NCBI GenBank assembly: GCA_963696025.1
Contig: CAVOII010000012.1
Coordinates: 1 to 64,000 of the forward strand
DNA: 64,000 nt
Origin: JABCYV01 sp963696025
GTDB lineage: Bacteria; Acidobacteriota; Terriglobia; Terriglobales; Acidobacteriaceae
Reading direction: 5' to 3'
Shown here: piece after piece, positions 51,585 to 60,531 of the stretch
Layout of the letters: each line of letters opens with the position of its first letter
Position numbering within the stretch: the first letter of the stretch is position 1
Program-made: the position numbers and the translations under genes
Notes under the pieces: model-generated
The model's database searches: none
Told to the model about the DNA's origin: nothing
What the model saw: only the letters and a program-made list of their open reading frames with translations

Positions 51585-52436
51585 ATGGCTGCCAGGCATC
51601 GCATCGTCGTATCCCTGGAAAACATTCCCTTTTTTGGCTGGCAGGCCAAACTTTTCTATTACTCCTGCATTACGCGCCTGGGCCTACAACCACTCTTCAT
51701 CGTGCACGCGACAGGAAGACCTTGGGAGCCTGAGTTTTACGAACTGGTTCGGGCAGGAGCGAATGTGAAGATGGTGCCCAGCTACGTGATCGACGAGCGT
51801 CTTCCCAGAAACACTGCAGGAACATTGCTGCATGCCTCGGAAATGTGCGCGGACGATGATTTCATCGTGTTGTGCGATCCCGATTTACTATTCGTCCGCA
51901 ACATCACCTTCCCGGCATTTCTGGCGGGAAACGTTTATTCTTATCTGCAATACCGCCAGCCCTCAGTCGAGACGGCCGTCAAGAAGCTTGGATTACAACC
52001 TGAGATTCGGCGCCGCAAGGACCCCCAACTATGCTGCGGAGTGCCTTACGTTATCCCTGTGCGGGATGCCCGCCGCTTGGCTGAGGCGTGGCTGGAAGCC
52101 TTGGACGCGTTCCCCCAGCGCGGATTCACAGAGATGTGGACGGACATTATGTACGCCTTCGGGCTGGCTTTGTTAAAACTACGTTGGAAGCTGCGCTTGA
52201 CCGACCAGGTGGCCACTAACTTTCTGCCTTATGCCCGACTGCGGCGCGATATCGTCCACTACAGCAATGGCGATAAAGCCTGGGACAAACGCCAGTTTCT
52301 CCACCGGCAAGACATCCACAAAGTGTGGCATCCGCCCTTTCAGGCCAGGAAGGGCACAGTCGTGCATGAGATCTTTCAACAAATAGACCAGGCTCGGGTT
52401 TTCTACGGCGATAATGCGTCGCTGGGAACAAACTGA
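51585..52436 (+). CDS. DxD glycosyltransferase-like protein
   Basis: About 283 residues from ATG 51585. The N-terminus has a Rossmann-like strand pattern (RIVVSLENIPFFGWQAKLFY; LQPLFIVHATG) and a DxD-type nucleotide-sugar motif in DFIVLCDPDLLF. Then PQLCCGVPYVIPVRDARRLA, WTDIMYAFG and a late HYSNGDKAWDKR His. The layout recalls GT-A-type hydroxyproline or serine O-glycosyltransferases, but the match is by eye and tentative. It is coupled to the oxygenase-like gene. With a nearby prolyl-hydroxylase-like enzyme and a Pro-rich peptide, it may glycosylate hydroxyproline. Confidence 0.7.
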   Translation: MAARHRIVVSLENIPFFGWQAKLFYYSCITRLGLQPLFIVHATGRPWEPEFYELVRAGANVKMVPSYVIDERLPRNTAGTLLHASEMCADDDFIVLCDPDLLFVRNITFPAFLAGNVYSYLQYRQPSVETAVKKLGLQPEIRRRKDPQLCCGVPYVIPVRDARRLAEAWLEALDAFPQRGFTEMWTDIMYAFGLALLKLRWKLRLTDQVATNFLPYARLRRDIVHYSNGDKAWDKRQFLHRQDIHKVWHPPFQARKGTVVHEIFQQIDQARVFYGDNASLGTN

Positions 52437-52525
52437 AATCTAGAAGTGTATGGGTTGAACTGGTTTCGGGAAGGGCGTCGCTTACGACGAACGCACTGCG
52501 CTCAAGGACGAGCAAAATTCACAGC

Positions 52526-53113
52526 TCAGATCCAGCGGGTCGGGATGGGGCCACTCACCCAGCTCAGCAGGATGAGCTTTTCTCCACTCATTACGGGTTC
52601 GGCGCAATGCAGATACGATGCGGGAAAAATAATGGCTTTGCCGGCCTCTGGAGTGGCTGCGTAATCAAGTGAAGGAAAACAGGTCTTGCCGCCTTTGAAA
52701 TTGTGGTTCAAATAACACAACACGGTGAAGTAGCGGTTCTCAAATTCGCCCGCGCCAGCGTCGGTATGGGGCACGTAATGTCCCCCGGATTTGTAGCGCA
52801 CTAGCTGCGTTCCCTGGCATTCAGCCAAATCCACATCCCAAATCTTTTTGATAAGCGGCGCAACCACGCCATGGATCTTTCTTTCAAAGTTACGCTCAAT
52901 TTCAGCTGCTAGAACTCCTTGCAGGATTCCAGCCGCGCGGGCCTCCGGATCCGGTAAGGACTGTACGCCTCCTGGTTCGTGTCTCAGGACCTCCGCGTCG
53001 CTCCATTGCCGGGCCCTCCGCACACGCGCCGCCACAGCAGAGCAGCGGCTCGAAGGATAGAGTGGCATGGCGAAGACGCCATGGGCTTCGCGGGTATAAC
53101 GAGATGTCACCAT
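52526..53113 (-). CDS. Prolyl 4-hydroxylase-like 2OG-Fe(II) oxygenase
   Basis: About 195 residues. Iron ligands: His and Asp in GGHYVPHTDAGAGEF and the distal His in PASYLHCAEPV; the 2OG-binding basic residue is Lys in MSGEKLILLSW. The strand YFTVLCYLNHNFKGGKTCFP is typical of P4H enzymes. It would hydroxylate a prolyl or other side chain on a peptide. It lies 70 nt downstream of the Pro-rich peptide gene on the same strand, so that peptide is the obvious substrate candidate. Start at ATG 53113 is favoured over the upstream GTG. Confidence 0.88.
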   Translation of the reverse strand: MVTSRYTREAHGVFAMPLYPSSRCSAVAARVRRARQWSDAEVLRHEPGGVQSLPDPEARAAGILQGVLAAEIERNFERKIHGVVAPLIKKIWDVDLAECQGTQLVRYKSGGHYVPHTDAGAGEFENRYFTVLCYLNHNFKGGKTCFPSLDYAATPEAGKAIIFPASYLHCAEPVMSGEKLILLSWVSGPIPTRWI

Positions 53114-53182
53114 GGCGTTCCACCGCGAGCTCTCCACCGAATTGCCGAGCCCGTAGAAAGACTTGGAATCACTGCGATATCT

Positions 53183-53653
53183 CTACCGTCCTCCCTTTGG
53201 CCGAGCGGGAGGATTGCCGCCTGGAGTGGCGGGAGCTCCGCCAGCCGGTGGCTTGCCGCCGCCCGGAGTCGCCGGAGCGCCACTCGGCCTTGCGGGAGGA
53301 TTCCCGCCCGGAGTCGCTGGAGCGTTGCTCGGCCGCACTGGAGGATGGCCGCCGCCCGGGGTCGCTGGAGCCAACGGAGGCTTGTTCCCTGGAGTGGCCG
53401 GAGTGGGATAGGCCGGAGCATTGGCCAACCTGGCGGTGTCCCACAACTGGGCGTGCACATTGGGATCGGCTGGTCCCAGCAACTCCTCCGGAACGGCAAA
53501 TACGATCGACCCCAAAAGTTCCTCTCGAATTGGCTCGCCGTATTCCCGAAAAACCTTGGAGAGGGCCGCCAGCGATTCCAGACGCAAACGACCATTCATT
53601 TGAAACCTCAGCCGAAGCTTCGCCGCCTCCATCGCTCTCTCTTGTGTGGTCAT
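53183..53653 (-). CDS. Proline-rich repeat peptide (candidate modified-peptide precursor)
   Basis: A 156-residue protein with AAAGGA 8 nt before its ATG. Residues 1-80 are a conventional soluble domain (MTTQERAMEAAKLRLRFQMN; LAALSKVFREYGEPIREELL; SIVFAVPEELLG). Residues 80-156 are a low-complexity tail of about five repeats of APATPGG-x-PP-x-RPSG, ending PPARPKGGR. No Cys, no signal peptide. The leader-plus-repeat design, followed by a P4H-like gene and flanked by an oxygenase/glycosyltransferase pair, suggests a ribosomal peptide modified at Pro and possibly glycosylated. The overlapping Ser/Arg-rich frames on both strands are its shadows. I do not recognise the leader. Confidence 0.78.
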   Translation of the reverse strand: MTTQERAMEAAKLRLRFQMNGRLRLESLAALSKVFREYGEPIREELLGSIVFAVPEELLGPADPNVHAQLWDTARLANAPAYPTPATPGNKPPLAPATPGGGHPPVRPSNAPATPGGNPPARPSGAPATPGGGKPPAGGAPATPGGNPPARPKGGR

Positions 53654-53802
53654 ACAGCGGTCCTTTCTCTTTGCGAATCTCGCCCCAGCTCAAGCCGGGA
53701 ACGCTACTGCTTATTTGAAAGCGCGAAGTTTATAGCGAACCGCCTGAGGATGCAAGCGCTACCCCGCCCAGCGCTGCGCAGATAGTCGCGTTAGTCCGCG
53801 GA

Positions 53803-56397
53803 CTACGTCAATCCCGTTACCAGATAGAGCTGAGAAAGGTAGCGCCCAAAGCTGTATACGCACCACTTCCCGTCGCCTGAGAGCAGAACGGTGGGGCTAC
53901 CCAATATGCCGGCCACATCAGAAGGCATGAACTCCCGTAAGAGTCTGGCGTGTCCGCTTACCGGGTCGAGCTCATAAATCCTGATGTTTTCTTCCCTCCG
54001 GTAGTAGTACAGCGTGTGCCCGTCAGCCGCCCAGCCAATGACATGATCGTCGGGGCCCAGCCCCTGGATCGGGCGTGCTTCGCCGCCATCCAGGGGAAAA
54101 AGCAGACGCTGGCCGGCGGCATTGGCGGCAAGGAAGGTCTTACCGTCTGGAGAGACCACTATGCGCACTCCACTCCCCGTGATCCCCTCCGGCGTGACTG
54201 CACGTGCCGCGCCTCCGTCAACACTCTGCAAATAGCAACGCGGAGACTTCCCCGCCTCGCGCCCGGTGAAGATTACTTGCTTGTTGTCAGGCATCCAGCC
54301 TCCGTCGCCAAGGTCCTCAATTCCGGGGTGCTCAAGATAGCGCAGCTGCCCAGGCCCGGTTGGCAACAGGACACTCTCCCGGTGGGGGAAATTAAGTGCA
54401 GCCAACACCCATTTGCCGTCCGGCGACAATGCTATGGCTGCTCCTTCGCCAAGTCGAACCGGAGATGAGCCGTCCGTCCTGCCGAGATAAGAAATATAGT
54501 TGGGTCCGCTGCCTTCGCCGTAGAACTGCATGACAAACGTCTGGCCGTCGCTGGACAAATCGTACAGGTGTACCCCATCCAAAGAGGTCAGGTCGCGCTC
54601 TCCGCTTCGACCTGGAATCAGCGCGACAACCGGCGTCGAATAGGCGTAGCTCGACATGAGGACGGAGCCGTCGCGGGCGATGTCATGGACCATTAAGTCG
54701 GTCGGGGCTCGGGCCACCGCTCTTTCCTTACCACTGAGCGTGACTGCACGCGGGGCATAAGGCTCCCCTGACTTGCTGGCCGTGAACCATACCTCGGCCC
54801 CATCGCGGGACCAGGCCAGTCCTTGCTCGCTGGTCCATTCCCCAGTCAGCCGGGTCTTCTTTCCCGCCAGGTCGACTAGCGAAATCCATCCTCGATCGTC
54901 GTCCAGCACATCGTGTTCCATGAACGCAATGCGATCCCCCTCAGGGGAGATGCGGGGATAGCCAATCCATCCCGAGGTCTCATAGAGCGTTTTTCCGATC
55001 GGATATTCCAACCGGGACCGATCCCCGACAACGTGAACAACCGCCAGACTTAAGCCGTCCGGAGACCAGTCGGCCTGCTGAACGTCGGTCAGGACTTCCC
55101 GCGGCGACCCGCCCCCCAATGGCACTCTCGCCAGGGTACCTTGGTTGATGAAATGGGTTTGCTTGACGGCGCGGAGCAACACTGCCATTTCCCCACTGCG
55201 AGATACCGCCAGCAGATCGGCATCGGCTAGTCCTAGCGGACGCGACTCCGGGCTCTCTGGGAGGGTAGAAAAAACGCTCAACGGACCACCGTTCCAAGTG
55301 GCACTGTACACGATCGTGTGTCCATCGGGAGCAAACCTCGCCGACCAGATTGTGCCCCGGCGAAAAGTAAGCTGATGGTAGCTCGGCAAAGTTTCATTCT
55401 TGCTGCGCAATCCAACCCATACGCCTAAGCTCAGGACGGTTGCCGCCGCCAATGCCCCAACGACCCAGCGCAGGACTCTACGGTTGCGCGATGCCATCGG
55501 CCGGGATGGCTGGGCGATTGCAACTCCGGAAACACTTGTCCCGGGATTCACCGCTTCCAGGGCGAAACCCAGATCGTGGGCCGACTGAAATCGTGCCGCC
55601 GGATCTTTTTCCAGACAATGGCGCACGATGCCTTCCATCGCCGGGGGAATTACCGGAGCTGTTCCCGAGATGTGCAGCGGGTCGTCCTTCAAGATTGCGA
55701 TCATCGTGTCAGCGTTAGAATCGCCCGTGAAGGCATGCCGTCCGCACAGCATTTCGTAGAAGACCGCGCCAAAACTGAAGATGTCGCTGCGGTGGTCCAC
55801 AGCCTGGGAGCGCAATTGCTCTGGCGACATGTATCCCACCGTGCCCACTATCGCGTTTGTATTTGTTGCCAGGGTCACGGCATCTGAGCCCGACCGTATC
55901 TGCTCCGGTTGGGTAAGTTTCGCCAGCCCAAAGTCAAGGATCTTCACCCGCCCGTCCCGAGTCACAAAGAGGTTTTCTGGTTTCAGGTCGCGGTGGACAA
56001 TGCCTTTTTCGTGGGCCGCCGCCAGACCGCGCACAATTTGTAAGGCATACTCGACGGCCAGCCGTGGCGACAGGGGACCGCCCAGCAGGCGGTTTCTCAG
56101 GCTGGCACCCTCTAGAAGCTCGGAAACAATGTACGGCGAACCCTGCTCCGTTCCGATATCGAAGATGGCGAGAATGTTGGGATGGTTGAGGGCGGCGGCG
56201 GCGCGTGCCTCCAATGTGAAACGGCGCAAACGCTCTTCATCTTGGCAGAAGGCCGTAGGCAGAATTTTAAGGGCGACGTCCCGTTCCAGGCGCGCGTCCC
56301 GCGCCCGATACACTTCGCCCATTCCTCCGGCGCCAATCAGCTCCAAGACGCGGTAATGTCCCAGCATCTTGCCGAGGATTGACGAAGCGTGCGACAT
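53803..56397 (-). CDS. Ser/Thr protein kinase with beta-propeller sensor tail (paralogue)
   Basis: An 864-residue kinase. Catalytic motifs: GAGGMGEVYRARDARLERDV, ALKILP Lys, HRDLKPENLFV, DFGLAKL, GYMSPEQLRS. A transmembrane helix lies at about 308-333 (LRWVVGALAAATVLSLGVWV). The C-terminal WD40-like/TolB propeller has APDGHT, SPDGLS, SPEGDR and SPDGKW repeats. Domain order and many motifs match the kinase at 13485-16058 (for example TFRRGTIWSARFAPDG against TFQRGSVQSAAFAPDG), so the two are duplicates that diverged. Targets and ligand unknown. Confidence 0.94.
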   Translation of the reverse strand: MSHASSILGKMLGHYRVLELIGAGGMGEVYRARDARLERDVALKILPTAFCQDEERLRRFTLEARAAAALNHPNILAIFDIGTEQGSPYIVSELLEGASLRNRLLGGPLSPRLAVEYALQIVRGLAAAHEKGIVHRDLKPENLFVTRDGRVKILDFGLAKLTQPEQIRSGSDAVTLATNTNAIVGTVGYMSPEQLRSQAVDHRSDIFSFGAVFYEMLCGRHAFTGDSNADTMIAILKDDPLHISGTAPVIPPAMEGIVRHCLEKDPAARFQSAHDLGFALEAVNPGTSVSGVAIAQPSRPMASRNRRVLRWVVGALAAATVLSLGVWVGLRSKNETLPSYHQLTFRRGTIWSARFAPDGHTIVYSATWNGGPLSVFSTLPESPESRPLGLADADLLAVSRSGEMAVLLRAVKQTHFINQGTLARVPLGGGSPREVLTDVQQADWSPDGLSLAVVHVVGDRSRLEYPIGKTLYETSGWIGYPRISPEGDRIAFMEHDVLDDDRGWISLVDLAGKKTRLTGEWTSEQGLAWSRDGAEVWFTASKSGEPYAPRAVTLSGKERAVARAPTDLMVHDIARDGSVLMSSYAYSTPVVALIPGRSGERDLTSLDGVHLYDLSSDGQTFVMQFYGEGSGPNYISYLGRTDGSSPVRLGEGAAIALSPDGKWVLAALNFPHRESVLLPTGPGQLRYLEHPGIEDLGDGGWMPDNKQVIFTGREAGKSPRCYLQSVDGGAARAVTPEGITGSGVRIVVSPDGKTFLAANAAGQRLLFPLDGGEARPIQGLGPDDHVIGWAADGHTLYYYRREENIRIYELDPVSGHARLLREFMPSDVAGILGSPTVLLSGDGKWCVYSFGRYLSQLYLVTGLT

Positions 56398-56499
56398 TCG
56401 TGGCGATGTTAGGCTACACCGTTAGCCGAGTCAATTCGGCTTCGGGGTGGCACTGTACAGCCCTTCTTGGTGCGCGGTGCTGGTGGTAGACTTCGCCTA

Positions 56500-56988
56500 A
56501 TGGCTGCCAAAAAGAAAGCTAAGACTAAGCAGACGAAGTCGAAGACAACCGGCCGCAAGAAAGTAACGCGAGTGAAGAGCGCGGCGATGAAGAGGAAAAC
56601 GCCCAAGAACCTAGCGAAGAAGAAGTACGCGCCTAAAAAGGCGCTTCTGAATAGAAAAGCCATCGGTAAGAAGAAAACCAGCGCAAAGACGGTGAGCGCC
56701 ACCAGGAAACAGACACAAGAGAGAGGCCGGAGCGTGGAAACAGAAGTATTCTCGCAGCCGAGACCGGGACCATCGCTTTCCGGCGGACAGTCGGGAGATT
56801 TGCAGGGATTATCCAGGATCGAAAGCGCGGACTCGGAGAGCGTTGATGAGTTGATCGAGGAAGGAAACGCGTTCGAGGCTGACGTGGTGAGCGGAGTGGA
56901 AGGCGCCGACAACGCAGATGAGCAAGAAGTTCGCACTCACGAGGTGCCGGAGGATGATGTTCCCGACGAATATCTAGACAAAGACTAG
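56500..56988 (+). CDS. Histone H1-like Lys-rich protein with acidic tail
   Basis: A 162-residue protein from ATG 56500. The first 80 residues are an Ala/Lys/Arg/Thr tract (AAKKKAKTKQTKSKTTGRKK) like eukaryotic H1 tails and bacterial HU-tail or AlgP-type proteins, and should bind nucleic acid. The last 55 residues are acidic (DELIEEGNAFEADVVSG; EVPEDDVPDEYLDKD). This acidic part reads like a small domain of its own. The opposite-strand hydrophobic frame is a shadow. Chromatin-like or RNA-binding role inferred from composition only. Confidence 0.78.
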   Translation: MAAKKKAKTKQTKSKTTGRKKVTRVKSAAMKRKTPKNLAKKKYAPKKALLNRKAIGKKKTSAKTVSATRKQTQERGRSVETEVFSQPRPGPSLSGGQSGDLQGLSRIESADSESVDELIEEGNAFEADVVSGVEGADNADEQEVRTHEVPEDDVPDEYLDKD

Positions 56989-57071
56989 CGCAAACCAGGG
57001 ACGACATGACGGTTACCAGTCGGCTACGTGCTGCATCGACCTGCGCTAGAATTCGTCCGGGGTGAGGTTTC

Positions 57072-57260
57072 ATGCAAACTCAAGGAGAATCCAAACCGGA
57101 GTCCGGCCCGCGACAAGCAGCCGAACAGGTGGCGGGAGCTCATCGTTTGCTGAAGACTCTTCAGGATAAACTTGGTGAACATCCAGAAATTGGACAGGCC
57201 ATCTACAAGCTAGAGATGGCACTCGCTATCCTCGAAGTGCAGACAGGCGGAATGCTCTAA
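57072..57260 (+). CDS. Small helical hypothetical protein
   Basis: A 62-residue frame with GGGGTGAGG 5-12 nt before the ATG. It has a Gln/Glu-rich start and an amphipathic helical second half (AHRLLKTLQDKLGEHPEIGQ; YKLEMALAILEVQTGG). Coding composition looks real. No family recognised. Confidence 0.55.
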   Translation: MQTQGESKPESGPRQAAEQVAGAHRLLKTLQDKLGEHPEIGQAIYKLEMALAILEVQTGGML

Positions 57261-57322
57261 GAGATGCTCGGCCCGAAACCGGTCAATTGCCAGCGGTAGT
57301 TTTCGAGAGGACAATTGAGGGT

Positions 57323-58510
57323 ATGAAACCGCGACCTGGTTGGCGTTTGGTGAAATCTGATCCACGTAATTTGCTCTGCGAATTAACCATATTCCTGGTC
57401 GTCTGCCTCCCCCCTGCGCTCGTGTTGGCACAAGCATCGGATTCCCAGACAAGCGATGCCAGCAAATCTTGGAGCGCAACGAGCGAACTGCACGGAGCCG
57501 GGAACGTGAATCCGACACGAACCGCCGAAAGCCACACGGAAGTCGGCGGCCGCACCGTGGATAAACAGGCCATCGAGCGGATCGGGCCAGACGGCCGATA
57601 TGAGCCCTACCTTGATATTGAGAAGGAATCGGTCAAAGTAGATGCAAACACGGTTCGCGTCCTCGAACGCACCTTCGGCAGGGATTCCAATGGGCAGAGA
57701 GTATTGACTCAGGTGACCGAAGAAGAAAGGCGAACTTCGCGGGATGGTGATATGAAGAGCGTGCGCACCACATCGAACCCCGATGCGAATGGCAGCCTGC
57801 AAGTCGTTCAACGAGAGATTCAAGAAACCAGGAAGACGGGTCCCGGTGCAGAGGACACGAAAACTACGGTCTTTACTCCCAACATCAATGGTGGGTTAGC
57901 AGCGACTATGCAGATTCAGGAACATCAGAAGCGAAGCGACGACCACACCATTGAAGTTCGAAAATCAACCTTTTTGCCCGACGGCAATGGGAGCTGGCAG
58001 ATCGGCGAAGTTAAGGAAGGCGTGATCAACGACAACGGCAAACAGCGCAGCCAGGAAGAGCAGGTTCTGAGGCCTGACAGCGAGGGTAAATTATCGGCTA
58101 TTGCGTGGACGTTGAGCAAGGAATCAGAGAGCGGTCGCGGAGAGAAGCGCACTACTGTCGACACATATTCAATCGACATACCAGGCTCAACCCGAGATGG
58201 CAACTTGCACCTGGAGCAGAGAGTTACAACGCTTCAGCGAGCAAATGCCGACGGCGGACAAAGCACTGAAAAGCAAGTCGAACGACGCAATCCTGGGGAC
58301 CCAGCCGCTGGTTTGCGTGTGACCACTGAAGCCATCGACATTGTGCGTCCAGGCACGGACGGCGCGACCACCACACAGACAATTCGATCCCTGGATGCGA
58401 ATGGCGATCTCGGAATAGTGTCGGTCGATATGGGAAGAACAGACAAAACTCCCACGGTCCAGGTTGATATAGCAGCGCCAGACAAACTCAAGCCGGGTCA
58501 ACCGAAATAG
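57323..58510 (+). CDS. Secreted repeat protein, unknown
   Basis: About 395 residues from ATG 57323. Signal peptide or anchor: LTIFLVVCLPPALVLAQA. The remainder has repeated beta-strand/turn units around xPDxNGS/xPxxNGxL (NPDANGSLQVVQ; TPNINGGLAATMQ; LPDGNGSWQIGE; RPDSEGKLSAIA; SLDANGDLGIVS), spaced about 40 residues, with Glu/Arg/Thr-rich strands between. This suggests a solenoid or fibre at the cell surface. No enzymatic motif. An earlier TTG start at 57287 would lengthen the cytoplasmic leader and is less likely. Confidence 0.78.
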   Translation: MKPRPGWRLVKSDPRNLLCELTIFLVVCLPPALVLAQASDSQTSDASKSWSATSELHGAGNVNPTRTAESHTEVGGRTVDKQAIERIGPDGRYEPYLDIEKESVKVDANTVRVLERTFGRDSNGQRVLTQVTEEERRTSRDGDMKSVRTTSNPDANGSLQVVQREIQETRKTGPGAEDTKTTVFTPNINGGLAATMQIQEHQKRSDDHTIEVRKSTFLPDGNGSWQIGEVKEGVINDNGKQRSQEEQVLRPDSEGKLSAIAWTLSKESESGRGEKRTTVDTYSIDIPGSTRDGNLHLEQRVTTLQRANADGGQSTEKQVERRNPGDPAAGLRVTTEAIDIVRPGTDGATTTQTIRSLDANGDLGIVSVDMGRTDKTPTVQVDIAAPDKLKPGQPK

Positions 58511-58577
58511 CCCGCCTCTTTCTGATTTATCGCGCAAGTCACGACGAGAATATGCATCATGCTGCAAAGCGAAGGTT

Positions 58578-60218
58578 TTACTCAACCCTCCACGGAGAGC
58601 GCTCAGGCCAATGACGCAATACCTCCGTTGCCCACGCTGTGGATTTATCGGTATGACATAAGGTGCAGGGGTTGGGAATTTTGTATTTGTCTGACATGGC
58701 TGGCGTTATGAACCTGAAGGTGTGAGCGTGCACTTTCACGTCTGCCAGAGTGGTCTCAATCTGTGGCATGTGGCAGGCGACGCATTGGCTTCCGGGGGTG
58801 CCATCTTTGTGATGAGTGTGTTCTTCGAGCGTGGCAGTACGAGGTCCGTTGAGCGACAGAGGACCGTGGCAGTCCAAACATATCTTTCCGGCTGGCTTCC
58901 TTAGTTCGGCATAGTTGTCCGTGCCATGCGCATCGTGGCAACTGAAACACGTGATCCCACGGCTGTACATGACACTCTGCACGAAGTCGTTGCCTTGCAT
59001 CCGATTCTTGTGCGCCGTGCCCTCAGGAAAATGCGTGAAACTCCCCTGGCCCAGCATATGTTCTTCCAGGGCCCAGAAATCCTGCAGCCTGAGCCCCAGC
59101 TGATAACCGACCGGCCAGTCGTAGTATTTCCCCTCGATGGGATTCGTGCGAGGGCGTCCCTGGGAGTGGCACTGGATACAGCTGTCGTTGGCGGCGACGT
59201 AATCCATGTGTGCAGGATTCAGAATGTTGCCGCGTTCCGGATGTTCAACATGCTCGCTCCCCGGCCCGTGGCAGCGCTCGCAGCCCACGTTCCATTCCAC
59301 GACTTGTTTGGTGTGAATGTTGTAGTCCACGGAATGGCAACCATCGCATGTGGGTCCGGTCGGCCGCTTCATATTGTCCGGAGGGTAAAAGGGTTCCCAC
59401 CAGTCGGTTCCCTTGGCAACGAAATACGGGCGCCAGACGCGATGGACGATGTCCCATTGAGCCGGCTCGGGGAAATAGTCATCGCCAATTTTCGTGAAGT
59501 AGCGCTGCTTCCAGATGCTGCCGTAGACGAAGGCGACTTGATCCTTCGTAAACTTGGCCAAAGGGTCGGTGGCCAGGTCTGGAATGATGGCGTCGGGATG
59601 TTCCCGGGGATCACGCACCACGTTGGCCATCGGCGTCTTCTTCCAGTGCGCATAGATCTGGGTGTGGCATTTCTCGCAGGCCTGCGAGCCTACGTAGTGC
59701 GCGAAATGCAAGGTTTGATTCTGTTGCGACTCTTCCTGGGGGGGCAGCGGTCGTAGATCCCGGATGAACAGAACGAGTTTCCAGCTATCGTCTTCTGTCT
59801 CCTCGTGCGGATTGTTCCAGCCAGGCATTCCGGTGAGCTGAACTCCGTTTTCAATGATGTAGTGAATCTCGCCATCCCTTAGCCTTTGCGTTTCTGGCGA
59901 CAGTAAGTCAGGGACCCTCGGATACAGGCTCCGCCCAAGTTGCGTCATGCCCCTGCCATCGGTGCCATGACAGATTGCGCAGCGGGCGGTGAAGTGTTCG
60001 CGGCCTTCCTTCAATGTCTCCGGCGTGGCTTTCCAGGGGTTGGTTTGATGACGAGGGCCGCTCGGGATCGCCAGATTCCTTACTGTTCTAGCCAACACCT
60101 TTTCGAAGGAAGACGGCTCGGATCTAGCGCTAAAGCCTCGGAGTAATATGCCGGCGCAGATGGCTGCAAGTATTGCGACCGAGAGAAGTGGGAAAAACAG
60201 TATTCTCCTGCCTTTCAT
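58578..60218 (-). CDS. Nine-heme c-type cytochrome
   Basis: A 546-residue exported cytochrome with an N-terminal helix (LLSVAILAAICAGILLRGF). Nine CxxCH sites are visible: CAICH, CEKCH, CDGCH, CERCH, CIQCH, CFSCH, CLDCH, CVACH and CTLCH. The first belongs to an N-terminal monoheme domain (ARCAICHGTDGRGM ... GMPGWNNP). The other eight form a multiheme part like the octaheme and cytochrome c554 families, with extra His (EEHTHHKDGTPGS). It should move electrons in the periplasm, perhaps as a terminal reductase. It is divergent from a ferric-reductase-like membrane protein, which could share its pathway. Confidence 0.92.
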   Translation of the reverse strand: MKGRRILFFPLLSVAILAAICAGILLRGFSARSEPSSFEKVLARTVRNLAIPSGPRHQTNPWKATPETLKEGREHFTARCAICHGTDGRGMTQLGRSLYPRVPDLLSPETQRLRDGEIHYIIENGVQLTGMPGWNNPHEETEDDSWKLVLFIRDLRPLPPQEESQQNQTLHFAHYVGSQACEKCHTQIYAHWKKTPMANVVRDPREHPDAIIPDLATDPLAKFTKDQVAFVYGSIWKQRYFTKIGDDYFPEPAQWDIVHRVWRPYFVAKGTDWWEPFYPPDNMKRPTGPTCDGCHSVDYNIHTKQVVEWNVGCERCHGPGSEHVEHPERGNILNPAHMDYVAANDSCIQCHSQGRPRTNPIEGKYYDWPVGYQLGLRLQDFWALEEHMLGQGSFTHFPEGTAHKNRMQGNDFVQSVMYSRGITCFSCHDAHGTDNYAELRKPAGKICLDCHGPLSLNGPRTATLEEHTHHKDGTPGSQCVACHMPQIETTLADVKVHAHTFRFITPAMSDKYKIPNPCTLCHTDKSTAWATEVLRHWPERSPWRVE

Positions 60219-60531
60219 TAGGTATTTCCGTCACCCATGCGCGGCTATTGCTAACACGAAAGCTCCGACAGCTTCGTTGCCTCCGCTGCCGCTTCGATTG
60301 CTACCGGGTGGAGCAAACCAGTTCCCGGGCGGGAGTTGCACCCGCTGAAGTCCAGCGCCTTTCACGGCGCACTGTTACGTTAACTACTCCTAATATCCCA
60401 GCCGTGCTGCTAACTTGCAGTCCTATGCTTTCGTCGAAAGGGACAGGAGTCGATTCGAGCTCCGGAGAATTCTCCTTTTGCTTCTCGTATAGATGCTTAC
60501 GATGACGCGGTTGCGCGACGATTAGCCAGAG
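60219..60531. other. Divergent promoter region
   Basis: 313 nt between the divergent cytochrome and ferric-reductase-like genes. No coding sequence recognised; promoters for both are expected here. Confidence 0.45.

Noticed and set aside
53163..53411. Plus-strand Gly/Pro-rich frame opposite the peptide gene
   Set aside because: It is the antisense shadow of the Pro-rich repeats; no ribosome-binding site or leader, while the minus-strand frame has both.
56409..56936. Hydrophobic minus-strand protein with many Phe
   Set aside because: It is the antisense reading of a Lys-rich gene (AAG/AAA read as CTT/TTT).
58926..59756. 276-codon plus-strand frame opposite the cytochrome
   Set aside because: Shadow of a nine-heme cytochrome whose CxxCH motifs are all on the minus strand.
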